From positions 1-48,268 of the forward strand of contig JAIXPM010000189.1 of NCBI GenBank assembly GCA_027486275.1: 48,268 nt of DNA. The letters run 5' to 3'. Within the stretch, counting starts at the first letter, position 1; each line of letters starts with the position of its first letter. Shown piece after piece: positions 36,872 through 47,841 of this stretch. Under the pieces are notes generated by a model. It had not been told where the DNA came from. It searched no databases and saw only the letters and a program-made list of their open reading frames with translations. The position numbers and the translations under genes were made by a program. Source of the DNA: Sphingomonadales bacterium (GTDB lineage Bacteria; Pseudomonadota; Alphaproteobacteria; Sphingomonadales; Sphingomonadaceae).

Positions 36872-38146
36872 ATGAGGCTGACAGACAGCGAGCGCGCAAT
36901 CCTCGATGGCGGCAGCGGCCCCGCCAAGCAGCGCGCGATGGCGTTGCTGGTTGATTATGGCCGCATCCTGGATGCCGAATGCCTGATTGAAACCACCAAT
37001 GTTGCCGGGGTCCCGGGGCAGGCGACACCGTTCCTGCGCCACTATTTTGAAGCCGAGGGCGGCCAGAAGGCGATTTTTTCGCGGTTCGATCTCGATAGCG
37101 ATGCGGTATTTGATGTGCCGATGGCGGGCGTGCGCACCGCGTGCCTGCAAAGCGGCGTCGATCCGCTCGGCTGGCAGACGCTCGGCAAACCCGAAGCCGC
37201 CTTTGTCGCCAGCCGCGACGCCGAAGCTTATGCCAGCGCACGCGGCGTCGAAATGCTGCGCACATGCACCCCCTATCTTGCCGGCAATGTCCCTGCGTTT
37301 GGCGAACATTGCGCCTGGATGGAAAGCAGCGCCGTGATCTACTGCAACTCGGTGCTTGGCGCTCGCACCAACACCGAAGGCCGGCACTCAACCAGTGCGG
37401 CGATGCTGGTTGGCCGCATCCCCTATTGGGGGCTGCACCGGCCGGAGGCACGCAAGGCCAGCCATCATGTTCGCGTCGAAGTGCCAACAGCGAGTGTTTT
37501 TGATTGGGGCATGCTCGGCTATTTCACCGGCGAAGTCGTTGGCGAGGCCATTCCCATCCTCGATGGCGCCTTCGCGCCGCCGGACATCACCCGGATCAAG
37601 CATTTCGGTGCGGCAGCCGCATCATCCGGCGGGATCGAACTCTATCATCTCGCCGGCATCACGCCCGAAGCCCCAAGCCTTGATGCGGCGCTGGACAAGG
37701 CATGCGTCGAGACCTTGGTTTATGACGCCGCCGCCCGGCGCCGGATGCATGCCGCGCTGAATGCCAATGGGTCGATCGAAGACGTAGATTTCGTCATGCT
37801 TGGCTGCCCGCATGCCGCCATCGAACAGATGCGCGAAGCCGCCGCTTTGCTGGATGGGCGGCGGGTGGCGGCAAAGCTGTGGATCTTCACCTCGCGCGCA
37901 GTGCGAGACCAGGCGGAGCGCGAAGGCGTGGTCGAAGCCATCAACCGGGCTGGTGGTAATGTGCTGACCGATACCTGCTCGGCGATCGGAAATGCCGTGC
38001 CGCCGGGCACCCGGGTCGTCGCACTCGATAGCGCCAAGCAGGCGCATTACCTGCCGGCGATGATGGGGATCGAAGCCTGGTACGGCACCACCGCTGAATG
38101 TATCGATGCCGCTGTCACCGGGCGCTGGCGTGGAGTGGCGCCATGA
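36872..38146 (+). CDS. Aconitase X catalytic (large) subunit, DUF521
   Basis: 424 residues of the aconitase X family. Visible conserved parts: SRFDLDSDAVFDVPMAG, the cluster-type cysteines in LRTCTPYLAGNVP, GCPHAAIEQM and LTDTCSAI, and ESSAVIYCNSVLGARTNTEG. Characterised members dehydrate cis-3-hydroxy-L-proline or mevalonate 5-phosphate; other functions are unknown. Here the swivel domain is a separate gene that overlaps it by ATGA, the two-subunit arrangement. Neighbours (2-oxoglutarate oxygenase before, FAD oxidoreductase after) suggest dehydration of a hydroxylated product. Confidence 0.9.
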   Translation: MRLTDSERAILDGGSGPAKQRAMALLVDYGRILDAECLIETTNVAGVPGQATPFLRHYFEAEGGQKAIFSRFDLDSDAVFDVPMAGVRTACLQSGVDPLGWQTLGKPEAAFVASRDAEAYASARGVEMLRTCTPYLAGNVPAFGEHCAWMESSAVIYCNSVLGARTNTEGRHSTSAAMLVGRIPYWGLHRPEARKASHHVRVEVPTASVFDWGMLGYFTGEVVGEAIPILDGAFAPPDITRIKHFGAAAASSGGIELYHLAGITPEAPSLDAALDKACVETLVYDAAARRRMHAALNANGSIEDVDFVMLGCPHAAIEQMREAAALLDGRRVAAKLWIFTSRAVRDQAEREGVVEAINRAGGNVLTDTCSAIGNAVPPGTRVVALDSAKQAHYLPAMMGIEAWYGTTAECIDAAVTGRWRGVAP

Positions 38147-38574
38147 CCGTGCTGCACGGCCGCGGCCTTGTGGGCGGGATTGTCGAGGGCGAAGCGCTCG
38201 TTTCAACCGAAACCATCTCGGGCTGGGGCGGCGTTGATCCGATGACCGGCACCATAATCGAAACGCGCCACCCGCTGCGCGGCGTCAGTTTTGCCGGCAA
38301 GCTGCTGGTGTTTCGCGGCGCCAAGGGGTCGTCGGGCTGGTCGGTGGCGTTTCACACGGCGCGGCTGGCAGGCGTCGCGCCGGCCGGGCTGGTGTTTGTC
38401 GAAATGTCCACCAAGGCGGCGCTGGGTGCGCTGGTGCTGCGCGTTCCGGCCGTAACGGATCTTGATGGTGACCCGCTGGCACTGATCGCCAGTGGCGATC
38501 GCGTCCGCATCGATGGCGACGCCGGCCGGGTGGAGATCATCGAACGCGCCGCATTTTTAGGGGTTGCCCAATGA
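38143..38574 (+). CDS. Aconitase X swivel (small) subunit, DUF126
   Basis: 143 residues matching the small domain of aconitase X: HGRGLVGGIVEGEALVSTET, the conserved GGVDPMTGTI, and the serine motif LVFRGAKGSSGWSVAF that completes the active site in the family. It starts inside the stop of the large subunit and ends inside the start of the FAD gene, so equal production with its partner is expected. Confidence 0.92.
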   Translation: MTVLHGRGLVGGIVEGEALVSTETISGWGGVDPMTGTIIETRHPLRGVSFAGKLLVFRGAKGSSGWSVAFHTARLAGVAPAGLVFVEMSTKAALGALVLRVPAVTDLDGDPLALIASGDRVRIDGDAGRVEIIERAAFLGVAQ

Positions 38575-39872
38575 CTGAAACAATCCCTACCCGCATCACC
38601 TGCAAGACCAGCCGGGCACCTCAGGTTATCGAGGCCGATGTCTGCGTTGTCGGCGCCGGTATTTCGGGGATTTCTGCCGCAATCGAGGCGGCGCGGCTCG
38701 GCCGGCGCACAGTGCTGGTCGATGCCGCGCCAAAAATTGGCGGCCAGGCGATCGGATCGATCGTCGGCACGCTGATCGGCCTGTTCACCCATGGCCCTGA
38801 TGCCTACCAGATCATCCACGGCCTCGCTGCCGAGATGGTGAACGAGCTCGGCGCCGAAGGGGCGATGATGCAGCGCCGCAGCACCAAGACCGGCACGCTG
38901 ACATACCAATATGACGAGGTACGCCTGCAGCGCTGGATCGAGCGCAAGCTGACCGAGGCCGGCGTAATCATTCTTGTCGGTGCAGCGCTGACCGGGGCAA
39001 CGATGGCCAGCCGGCGGCTGACGCGGATCAGTCTTGCAACTCGCTATGGCAGCGTTGATGTGACGGCGACCGGCTTTGTCGATGCATCGGGCGATGCCGC
39101 GCTGGCGTGGGAAGCCGGATTGCCCACGCGGGAGCCCGAGGCGCCGATATACGGCTCGATGAATTTCCTGATCGAGAAGTTCGATACCGACGCCGTGAAG
39201 TCATTGTCGATGCCCGAGGTCAGCGCCAGGCTGCGCAGCGAAGGCGCAGCCTATGGCCTGGTGCGCCACGAAGGCTTTCTGATGCCGATGCCGGGTATGG
39301 ACGTGATGCTTGCCAACATCACCCATTTCGAAACCCCGCTCGATCCCGTGGCTGCGGCCACCATGGTTATCACCGGCCATGCCCAGGGCGATGCGGTGTT
39401 GCAATTCCTGAAAGACAAGTTCCCGGCAATTTTCGCCGATGCTCGTATCCGCGTTTACGGCAATCCCGGCATCCGCCAGACCCGCTGGATCGTTGGCCGC
39501 CACCAACTCACCCTACCTGAAATTCGCGCCGGCCAGCGCCCGGACGATGCGGTTACACGCTGTGCTTGGTGGGTCGAACTGCATGACACTAAGCAGGAAA
39601 CCTATTGGGAGGCGTTCGCTGACAACCATGTGTATTACATCCCGCTGGGCTGCATGGTCCCTGCGGATGCTGATAATATCGTCGCCGCCGGGCGTTGCGT
39701 CGATGCCGACAGCCACGCGCTTTCGGCGATCAGGGTAATGGGGCCCTGCATTGCCATGGGTATTGCTGCGGCCCACGCCCTCGATCTGGCCGGCACCGGA
39801 AGCGTCGCGCAGATTGATCTGTCAGCCTTGCAGCGGCGACTGACCGCCAATCTCGACCAGATTGCGGCATGA
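38571..39872 (+). CDS. FAD-dependent oxidoreductase
   Basis: 433 residues. Dinucleotide-binding motif VCVVGAGISGISAAIEAARL near residues 24-43 with GRRTVLVDAAP. It continues with IGGQAIGSIVGTLIG, a VDASGDAALAWEAG segment and a C-terminal FAD motif NIVAAGRCVDADSHALSAIR. This is the FAD_oxidored group, whose few studied members are dehydrogenases or hydroxylases of organic acids. Coupled by ATGA at both ends. It probably oxidises an intermediate made by the oxygenase and aconitase X; no clear substrate. Confidence 0.88.
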   Translation: MTETIPTRITCKTSRAPQVIEADVCVVGAGISGISAAIEAARLGRRTVLVDAAPKIGGQAIGSIVGTLIGLFTHGPDAYQIIHGLAAEMVNELGAEGAMMQRRSTKTGTLTYQYDEVRLQRWIERKLTEAGVIILVGAALTGATMASRRLTRISLATRYGSVDVTATGFVDASGDAALAWEAGLPTREPEAPIYGSMNFLIEKFDTDAVKSLSMPEVSARLRSEGAAYGLVRHEGFLMPMPGMDVMLANITHFETPLDPVAAATMVITGHAQGDAVLQFLKDKFPAIFADARIRVYGNPGIRQTRWIVGRHQLTLPEIRAGQRPDDAVTRCAWWVELHDTKQETYWEAFADNHVYYIPLGCMVPADADNIVAAGRCVDADSHALSAIRVMGPCIAMGIAAAHALDLAGTGSVAQIDLSALQRRLTANLDQIAA

Positions 39873-41965
39873 ATCGCTGGCTGGCCCTGCCGCTGTTGAT
39901 CGGTACGGCCGGCGTGGCGGCCGATGTGCCGCGCGCGGTCGCCGATGTCGACGGTGCGCGGATCATCGCCGCCGATGCCGAACCCGGCAATTGGATGAGC
40001 TATGGCCGCAGCTACGACGAGCAGCGCTTCAGCCCGCTGGCCGCGATCAACGATAGCAATGCCCAACGCCTCGGCCTGGCCTGGCATGTCGATCTTGATA
40101 CCGATCGCGGCCAGGAATCGACCCCGATTGTTGTAGATGGGGTGATGTATGTGACCACCGCTTGGAGCAAGGTGAAGGCGCTTGATGCCGCCACTGGGCG
40201 TGAGATCTGGACCTTTGATCCTGAAGTTCCCGGCGAGGCTGCCGTGAAAGGCTGCTGCGACGTTGTTAATCGCGGCGTGGCCGTTTGGAAGGGCCGGGTC
40301 TATTTCGGCAGCTTTGATGGCCGCCTGATCGCCCTCAACGCCGCCACGGGAACCAAGTTGTGGGAAACCCTTACCGTTGACACCGCTCTTCCCTACACCA
40401 TCACTGGGGCGCCGCGGGTCATCAAGGGCAAGGTGTTGATTGGCAATGGTGGCGCCGAACTTGGCGTGCGCGGCTATATCAGCGCCTATGACGCCGAAAC
40501 CGGCAGGCTGGCCTGGCGTTTCCACACCGTACCGGGCGATCCGGCCAAGGGTTTTGAACGCCCGATCCTCGCCGAAGCGGCCAAGTCGTGGCGCGGGCAA
40601 TGGTGGCAACAAGGTGGCGGCGGCACGGTTTGGGACTCCATGGCCTATGATCCCAAGCTTGATCTGCTTTACATCGGCGTGGGCAACGGCAGCCCCTGGG
40701 ACCGGAACGTGCGCAGCCCGGGCGGCGGCGACAATCTGTTCCTGTCGTCGATCGTGGCGCTGCGCCCCGATAGCGGGGATTATGTCTGGCATTTCCAGAC
40801 AACACCGGGCGATAACTGGGATTATACCGCGACCCAGCATATGATTCTCGCCGAGCTGCCGATCGATGGACGGCAGACGCCGGTGATTATGCAGGCGCCC
40901 AAAAACGGATTCTTCTATGTGCTGGATCGGCGCACTGGGAAGTTTCTCTCCGGCAAGCCAATCGTAAGGGTGAATTGGGCAACTGGACTGGATGCCGATG
41001 GCCGCCCAATTGAAAATCCGGCGGCGCGCTATACCGATGGGAAACCATTTGTCGCTTATCCTGGCCCCAACGGCGCCCATAATTGGCAGCCGATGGCGTT
41101 CAACCCGCAAACGGGCCTAGTGTATATCCCAGCACAGGACGCAGCGGCGGTTTTCAAGGCTGAGCCGGGCTTCAGGCGTCAGGCAATCGGCTTCAATACC
41201 GCCACTGACATGACGGCTGATCCACTGCCGGCCGACGCGGCAGTACGCAAGGCCTTCATGGCTAATGTGCGGGGTTTCCTGCTGGCGTGGGATCCGGTCA
41301 AGCAGCGCGAGGTGTGGCGGGTGCCGCACCCGGGCACGACCAATGGCGGATTACTGACGACCGCTGGTAATATTGTCATCCAGGGCAATGCCGCCGGGCG
41401 TCTAGGCGTCTATCGTGCCACTGACGGCAAAACACTGTGGGCGACCGACGTGCAGACCGCAGCAATGGCACCCCCGATCACCTATTCGGTCCGCGGCAAC
41501 CAGTATATTGCCATCTCCGTCGGAACCGGCGGCGGTCATTTCCTGCTCGCGGGGGCCGTGGCCGAACATTCCGGCAAGCAGCGCAACATCAGCCGCATCC
41601 TGGCTTTTCGACTGAATGGCAAAGACAGTCTGCCGCCGCGCCCGGTTTTTAATCAGGGCCCGCTTGCACCGCCGCCGGCGACCGCCAATGCCGCGGATGT
41701 CGCGGCCGGCAAGGTGCTGTTTCACAGATATTGTTCCGTTTGCCACGGCGGCGCAGCGCACAGCGGCGGCGTCGTTCCCGATTTGCGGCACAGTGGGACT
41801 CTCGGCAACGAAGCTTGGCTCGATGTCGTGCTCGGCGGCGTGCTGAAGGATCGCGGTATGGTGTCGTTTGCAGCGGCGCTGGACCAAAGACAGGTTGAAA
41901 CTATCCGCGCTTATGTGATCGCCCGTGCGCATGAAGATGCCCTGCAAGAAAGACGCGCCCTGTAA
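39869..41965 (+). CDS. Quinohemoprotein alcohol dehydrogenase (PQQ propeller plus cytochrome c)
   Basis: 698 residues. Signal peptide (MNRWLALPLLIGTAGVAA), then an eight-bladed PQQ propeller with the vicinal disulfide C129-C130 (AVKGCCDVVNRG), a catalytic-type aspartate in GDNWDYTATQ and tryptophan-docking repeats (GREIWTF, GRLAWRF). It ends in a cytochrome c domain with CSVCH (622-626) and likely ligand M664 (DRGMVSF). It would oxidise a primary alcohol or aldehyde in the periplasm and pass electrons through its own haem. It is the last gene of the coupled operon. No pqq biosynthesis genes are in the window, so the cofactor must be made elsewhere or taken up. Confidence 0.92.
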   Translation: MNRWLALPLLIGTAGVAADVPRAVADVDGARIIAADAEPGNWMSYGRSYDEQRFSPLAAINDSNAQRLGLAWHVDLDTDRGQESTPIVVDGVMYVTTAWSKVKALDAATGREIWTFDPEVPGEAAVKGCCDVVNRGVAVWKGRVYFGSFDGRLIALNAATGTKLWETLTVDTALPYTITGAPRVIKGKVLIGNGGAELGVRGYISAYDAETGRLAWRFHTVPGDPAKGFERPILAEAAKSWRGQWWQQGGGGTVWDSMAYDPKLDLLYIGVGNGSPWDRNVRSPGGGDNLFLSSIVALRPDSGDYVWHFQTTPGDNWDYTATQHMILAELPIDGRQTPVIMQAPKNGFFYVLDRRTGKFLSGKPIVRVNWATGLDADGRPIENPAARYTDGKPFVAYPGPNGAHNWQPMAFNPQTGLVYIPAQDAAAVFKAEPGFRRQAIGFNTATDMTADPLPADAAVRKAFMANVRGFLLAWDPVKQREVWRVPHPGTTNGGLLTTAGNIVIQGNAAGRLGVYRATDGKTLWATDVQTAAMAPPITYSVRGNQYIAISVGTGGGHFLLAGAVAEHSGKQRNISRILAFRLNGKDSLPPRPVFNQGPLAPPPATANAADVAAGKVLFHRYCSVCHGGAAHSGGVVPDLRHSGTLGNEAWLDVVLGGVLKDRGMVSFAAALDQRQVETIRAYVIARAHEDALQERRAL

Positions 41966-42449
41966 TTCAGATTTATGACAGAGCCGGGAGTTCCGGCAAG
42001 CTTTACGTTCTGTTTAGCCGCCTCTAAAACTTGACCGACTACGGTAGTATGCTGAACTACGGGGCTAATATCGTCAGCAAGTTGCAGTCTGTTTAGCGGT
42101 ACATCAGCCGGAGCGGTGTCTCAGATACCGAAACTAGACTTGCTATCATGTGCTTCCTGCTTCATGCAGCCAAAGATAAAATGATCCACGGTGCTATCTT
42201 CATATTTCAGAACTAGGATCATGGTGGCCATCATTGCGATTATGATCTGTTTGAAATAGATCGTGAAATATCTTATAAATATCATCTTGTAAGTAGTTTG
42301 TTGCCACGCCAGAGCAGTGAATATTTTTACAGAAAAAGTTATTCGATCAAAAATCAGAAGGCTTCTAGGAAAATGTTTTATTAGCGGGCCAAGAAGTTGA
42401 AATTTACCAGCGGACGGATGCAGCTCGAGATTGGGCAAATCTGGGCGTT
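41966..42449. other. AT-rich gene-free stretch after the PQQ operon
   Basis: About 480 bp without a convincing gene. The part from about 42160 to 42400 is strikingly AT-rich for this window. A minus-strand frame at 42121-42489 crosses it, but its second half has odd composition, no domain, and its first residues are leftover MFS codons. The region is probably foreign or decayed DNA at the broken end of the MFS gene. No transposase or inverted repeat ends were recognised. Confidence 0.5.
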
Positions 42450-42715
42450 GGTCTTTCGACAAGAACGCCATCAGGATTATCGGCAACAAACCATGTTCGC
42501 AGCAACGCCATCCGGTCAGCCACGCTGCCCAGCAGCAGCGATCCCACCGCTATGCCCAGCAATTCCATCGACAGCACTCAACTGAGAATGACTGGGAAAA
42601 CCCCCATTCGCGCGCGATGTCTGGGGAAGCGAAGCTGATTGGCAGCACATCAAAGCCGTCCAGCGCATTCAAACCGACCGTAGTGGCGACCGTTATTCAT
42701 TGCCAATAACACATC
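42450..42715 (-). pseudogene. N-terminal relic of an AAHS-family MFS transporter
   Basis: On the minus strand the frame gives ITVATTVGLNALDGFDVLPI and SFASPDIAREWG, almost the same as helix 1 of the intact transporter at 27402. A frameshift near 42575 moves the continuation (LSMELLGIAVGSLLLGSVAD) to another frame. After a further shift the similarity ends near 42450, where AT-rich DNA begins. Roughly 90 of about 430 codons remain. It follows the intact marR gene on the same strand, so the pair was once a marR-mfs operon. Confidence 0.75.
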
Positions 42716-42804
42716 AGCCCATGGTCAATTGCTGTTTTCGGATCGTCCGCGCCGACCCGTTCCGTAACCCTAATAGGTCTGACTTCCTACGCTACCACGA
42801 TACG

Positions 42805-43278
42805 CTACTCGTGGATGCGGGCCAGCATCTCGATCAATTGGTCGACCTCTTTCTCGGTAAAGCGACCCTTAAGCCAGGTCTCGTGCTCGAGGATGGCGGC
42901 CTTGGCCTGTACCAGCGCGGCCTTGCCCCCCTCTGTCAGATTGAGCGTTTGCTTGCGCCCGTCGCTCTGCGACTTTCCTCGGACCAGATAGCCTCTGGCC
43001 TGCAGCCGGTTGACGACCGCCATCGTGGTGGCGCGGTCCATCTGCATCCGCTTGGCTAGATCGGTCTGCGCGATATCCGCACGATCATCCACCAGCCACA
43101 GCACCGAGACCTGTTTCTGTGTCAGATCAATATGCTGAAATGTCTCGGTGAAATGCCGGTATACGGCCCCGTGAGCCAAACGGATGTGGAATCCTACGAT
43201 ATTGCGGACTTCACCAATGTCCTCATCGCCATCGACCCGTGGGGTCGTGGGGACCAGCGCTTCCTTGAATTTCTTCAT
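42805..43278 (-). CDS. MarR-family transcriptional regulator
   Basis: 157 residues. N-terminal dimer helix IVGFHIRLAHGAVYRHFTET, winged HTH DIAQTDLAKRMQMDRATTMA with the wing YLVRGKSQSDGRKQTLNLTE, and a C-terminal dimerisation helix. The start at 43278 follows GGAGG. MarR proteins sense phenolic acids; in Sphingobium a MarR regulator (DesR) controls O-demethylase genes, and this gene lies near metF-ligM, so control of that module is a reasonable inference. A palindrome sits in its own promoter. Its operon partner, the MFS gene, has decayed. A deleted paralogue is at 27148-27405. Confidence 0.9.
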   Translation of the reverse strand: MKKFKEALVPTTPRVDGDEDIGEVRNIVGFHIRLAHGAVYRHFTETFQHIDLTQKQVSVLWLVDDRADIAQTDLAKRMQMDRATTMAVVNRLQARGYLVRGKSQSDGRKQTLNLTEGGKAALVQAKAAILEHETWLKGRFTEKEVDQLIEMLARIHE

Positions 43279-43296
43279 CACGCCTCCAACGCCCTG

Positions 43297-43317
43297 ATCG
43301 TTAGTGTGACCTACGAT
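43297..43317. promoter_or_regulatory. Palindrome in the marR promoter
   Basis: A 21-bp imperfect palindrome of the form ATCGTnnGTnnnACnnACGAT, 19 bp upstream of the MarR ATG, where a -35/-10 region is expected. Autoregulation by MarR binding is typical for the family. No second copy was noticed at ligM or at the other marR relic. Confidence 0.4.
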
Positions 43318-43395
43318 AAATGTCGAGCATCTGGCACCCAATCTGAGGCTGAATTTGCCCGATGCGGGCCTTGGCATATCCTCCTGAACTGTCGG

Positions 43396-44045
43396 TCAGT
43401 CACAATCCAGCAGCTTCGAATGCAGCTGGACGGGCTGATCGGATATGACATCGTGGCGCGATTAAGCCTGATGATGCTTCAAGGCCGAGCCGGTCGCGAT
43501 ACACTCGGCGAAGGGCGCAAAGGGCGTGGGTTGCAATGATCTTACAAACACATAGATGTTGCGTTCAACGCGGGTTTCTTCTCCGGTAAAGCGTACAGCT
43601 TCCACCAGCGGGTGCGGCGTCATCAGCGGCACGGGGCCAGACTTGGCAGCGCCGCCCCCGCTTTTGGCTGCAGATGTAATGATCATACTCCCACGCGCTG
43701 GTCAGATCCGATCGCGACCGGCCATATTCGGGCACAGTGGCATCGACCCAGAACAGTGCGTCGATCCAGCTGCTGAGGTGGGTCGCGCGACACCGGTGAT
43801 CACTATGCCGCCCGACGAATGGCCCACCAACTCAAAGCGTTCGAAGCCTGCCTCGGCGATCTGCAAGGCGACATCAGGGATACGGGTCGTGAGGGTGATC
43901 TCGGGGTTGAACTGGTCCTGACGGCTGCCAAGCCCGGCTGGGTCGGCAATCAGCCCTCGGGTCCCGGCATCGAAAGGTCGGCTGCCAGCCGCCCTTAGAC
44001 GGCGCTGCCGCACCAGGCGCCGTGGACGAGAAAGAAATCGGTCAC
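43396..44045 (-). pseudogene. Frameshifted alpha/beta hydrolase downstream of metF
   Basis: A GTG overlapping the metF stop (GTGA) begins TDFFLVHGAWCG, the HGAW start of salicylate-esterase/pyrethroid-hydrolase-like proteins. A stop follows. In other frames come GLGSRQDQFNPEITLTTRIP, FELVGHSSGGIVITGVA (nucleophile motif GHSSG) and later TPHPLVEAVRFTGEETRVER with FAPFAECIATG. The last frame ends SDQPVQLHSKLLDCD. At least three frameshifts and two stops destroy the gene. All parts are in order over about 650 bp, so decay is by point changes rather than deletion. Confidence 0.75.
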
Positions 44046-44923
44046 CCCGTCCGAGCCCGGGCGCGCTCGTAGGATGCGATCCATTCGATGGTCCGCTCCA
44101 GCCCGCCGAAGGGATAGAAATGCAGCCTAACACGGCCATGCTCATCGCCCAGTTCCGCTACGAATCGATCAACCAGCTTGTCCGGCCCGGCGCTTCCCAG
44201 CAGATTGGTTATCGACACGCCATATTTCTTCATCACGCTGGCAGATGCGCCCACCCCGCAGCGCGTGGCAAAGCGCAGCAGGGTCTTAATCCCGGCTGGC
44301 CCCGGAATGCCGACGCGCACCGGGGTAACAATCCCGCGCGCGCGCAGCTGCGACAACCAACCCAGCAGGGCATCGGGATCGAAACCAAACTGGGTGACAA
44401 TCAGCGGCGCCATCCCGCGCCGTTCGATCTCGGCGACCTTGGTGTCCAGCACATCCCAGCACTGCTGCGCGTTCATCACCGGATGGCCCTCGGGATGGCC
44501 GCCGATGCCGATCGCCTTAATGCCGGCGCGCTCGAAGGCGCCAGTTGCGATCAGAGCCGCGGTATCAGCATAGGGGCCCTGCGGCTCCGGCGGATCGCCC
44601 GCGACGATGAAGCAGCGCCGCACGCCCGCTTTGGCGACCACTGCGTGCAAATAATCCTCGAAGGCGTCCTTCGATACGATCCGGCGCGCGGAAAAATGCG
44701 GCATGGGCTCAAACCCCAGCTCGCGTACCGCCACGGCGGCGGAGATCCGGGTGGCAGGATCCTCGCCGGGCAGAAAGGTGATGGCCACCGGCGTTTCTGC
44801 CGGCATCCCCGGTGCGGCGGCGCGCAAGGCATCAATATCCTTGGCGGTCATCTCCAAGGAATAGCCTTCTGTGATCGAGGCGGGCGCGCGTTCCCAGTTG
44901 GGGTGCAGCAGCGGAATGGTCAT
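44042..44923 (-). CDS. metF: Methylenetetrahydrofolate reductase (catabolic copy)
   Basis: 293 residues of the MetF family. It oxidises 5-methyl-tetrahydrofolate, formed when LigM removes methyl groups, to 5,10-methylene-tetrahydrofolate. Seen: YSLEMTAKDIDALRA near the start (family usually has an acidic E here), GFEPMPHFSARRI, FIVAGDPPEPQGPY for FAD/folate binding, and IGGHPEGHPV, MAPLIVTQFGFDPDAL. The ATG at 44923 follows AAGGA at 10 nt. It lies 90 bp after ligM on the same strand, the partnership known for tetrahydrofolate-dependent O-demethylation in Sphingobium. Confidence 0.9.
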   Translation of the reverse strand: MTIPLLHPNWERAPASITEGYSLEMTAKDIDALRAAAPGMPAETPVAITFLPGEDPATRISAAVAVRELGFEPMPHFSARRIVSKDAFEDYLHAVVAKAGVRRCFIVAGDPPEPQGPYADTAALIATGAFERAGIKAIGIGGHPEGHPVMNAQQCWDVLDTKVAEIERRGMAPLIVTQFGFDPDALLGWLSQLRARGIVTPVRVGIPGPAGIKTLLRFATRCGVGASASVMKKYGVSITNLLGSAGPDKLVDRFVAELGDEHGRVRLHFYPFGGLERTIEWIASYERARARTG

Positions 44924-45013
44924 GTTGCGACGTTCCTTGGCTCGCGGCACGCAATCGGGCTGCGGTACGCCCGCAGCTCCGTTGGCCAGATGAATATGTT
45001 TCGGCGCCGGGGC

Positions 45014-47353
<2,340 letters not shown>

Positions 47354-47364
<11 letters not shown>

Positions 47365-47500
47365 CGCATCTGGCGGCCGCGATCAGCGCGGCCGCCACTT
47401 GCTGCGGGCTTGATAGATGAGGCGAATGGTCGGCGTCCGGCGTCACCACGTCCGCGCCGGGCGTCAGCGCCTGCATCCGGCGGTGGCTGTCAATGTGCGG
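47354..47500 (-). pseudogene. C-terminal relic of an alpha/beta hydrolase
   Basis: On the minus strand the frame reads SPHIDSHRRMQALTPGADVV then TPDADHSPHLSSPQQVAAAL and stops at 47354, overlapping the purU end by 11 bp. DADHSPHLSSP with its histidine is the usual C-terminal catalytic region of alpha/beta hydrolases. Nothing of the remaining 200 or so residues is found further upstream (47501 onward). A truncated remnant. Confidence 0.6.
47371..47397. terminator. GC-rich hairpin after purU
   Basis: TGGCGGCCGCG and its exact complement separated by ATCAG form an 11-bp stem 7 bp after the purU stop. No T-run follows, so it is at best a weak or Rho-assisted terminator; it may simply be the alanine-rich codons of the hydrolase relic. 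Confidence 0.3.
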
Positions 47501-47841
47501 CGACAATACACGCGCTAAATTAGCGGCTAAATGGCGACATTAATGCGTCTAGTTTTTGGTTTCCCCGTATGGCCCCGTAGCGGACGTGCTGATGGGTAAA
47601 CGCGAGCTAAGCGCGTGATGAGGCATGGTGACGAGCCTGGCAGAGATTCGATTCGCGATCGCTTGGGACGCTAAGTTCAAAGACCTGCATCTAAGTTGAG
47701 ATCGGCGTTCGCTTGCTTAAGGCGCTCTGGCATCAGAAAGCCGAGCGGCCAGCCGGAACTCAGTAGGCTACATATTCTGATGGGTCGGCCTCGGCACCCA
47801 TCGAGGGTCTCGATGACGCGGCCCTACCGGAAAGACCCCTC
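47501..47841. other. Gene-free stretch between the hydrolase relic and tRNA-Arg
   Basis: About 340 bp with only short frames lacking recognisable domains or ribosome sites. No direct repeat of the tRNA 3' end was noticed inside the window. Probably decayed sequence. Confidence 0.4.

Noticed and set aside
39635..41110. Minus-strand frame of 491 codons across the FAD and PQQ genes
   Set aside because: It spans two well-supported plus-strand genes and has no domain of its own.
42121..42489. Minus-strand frame as a possible small membrane protein
   Set aside because: Its first codons are leftovers of the MFS gene in a shifted frame and the rest is AT-rich sequence with no start, ribosome site or family resemblance.
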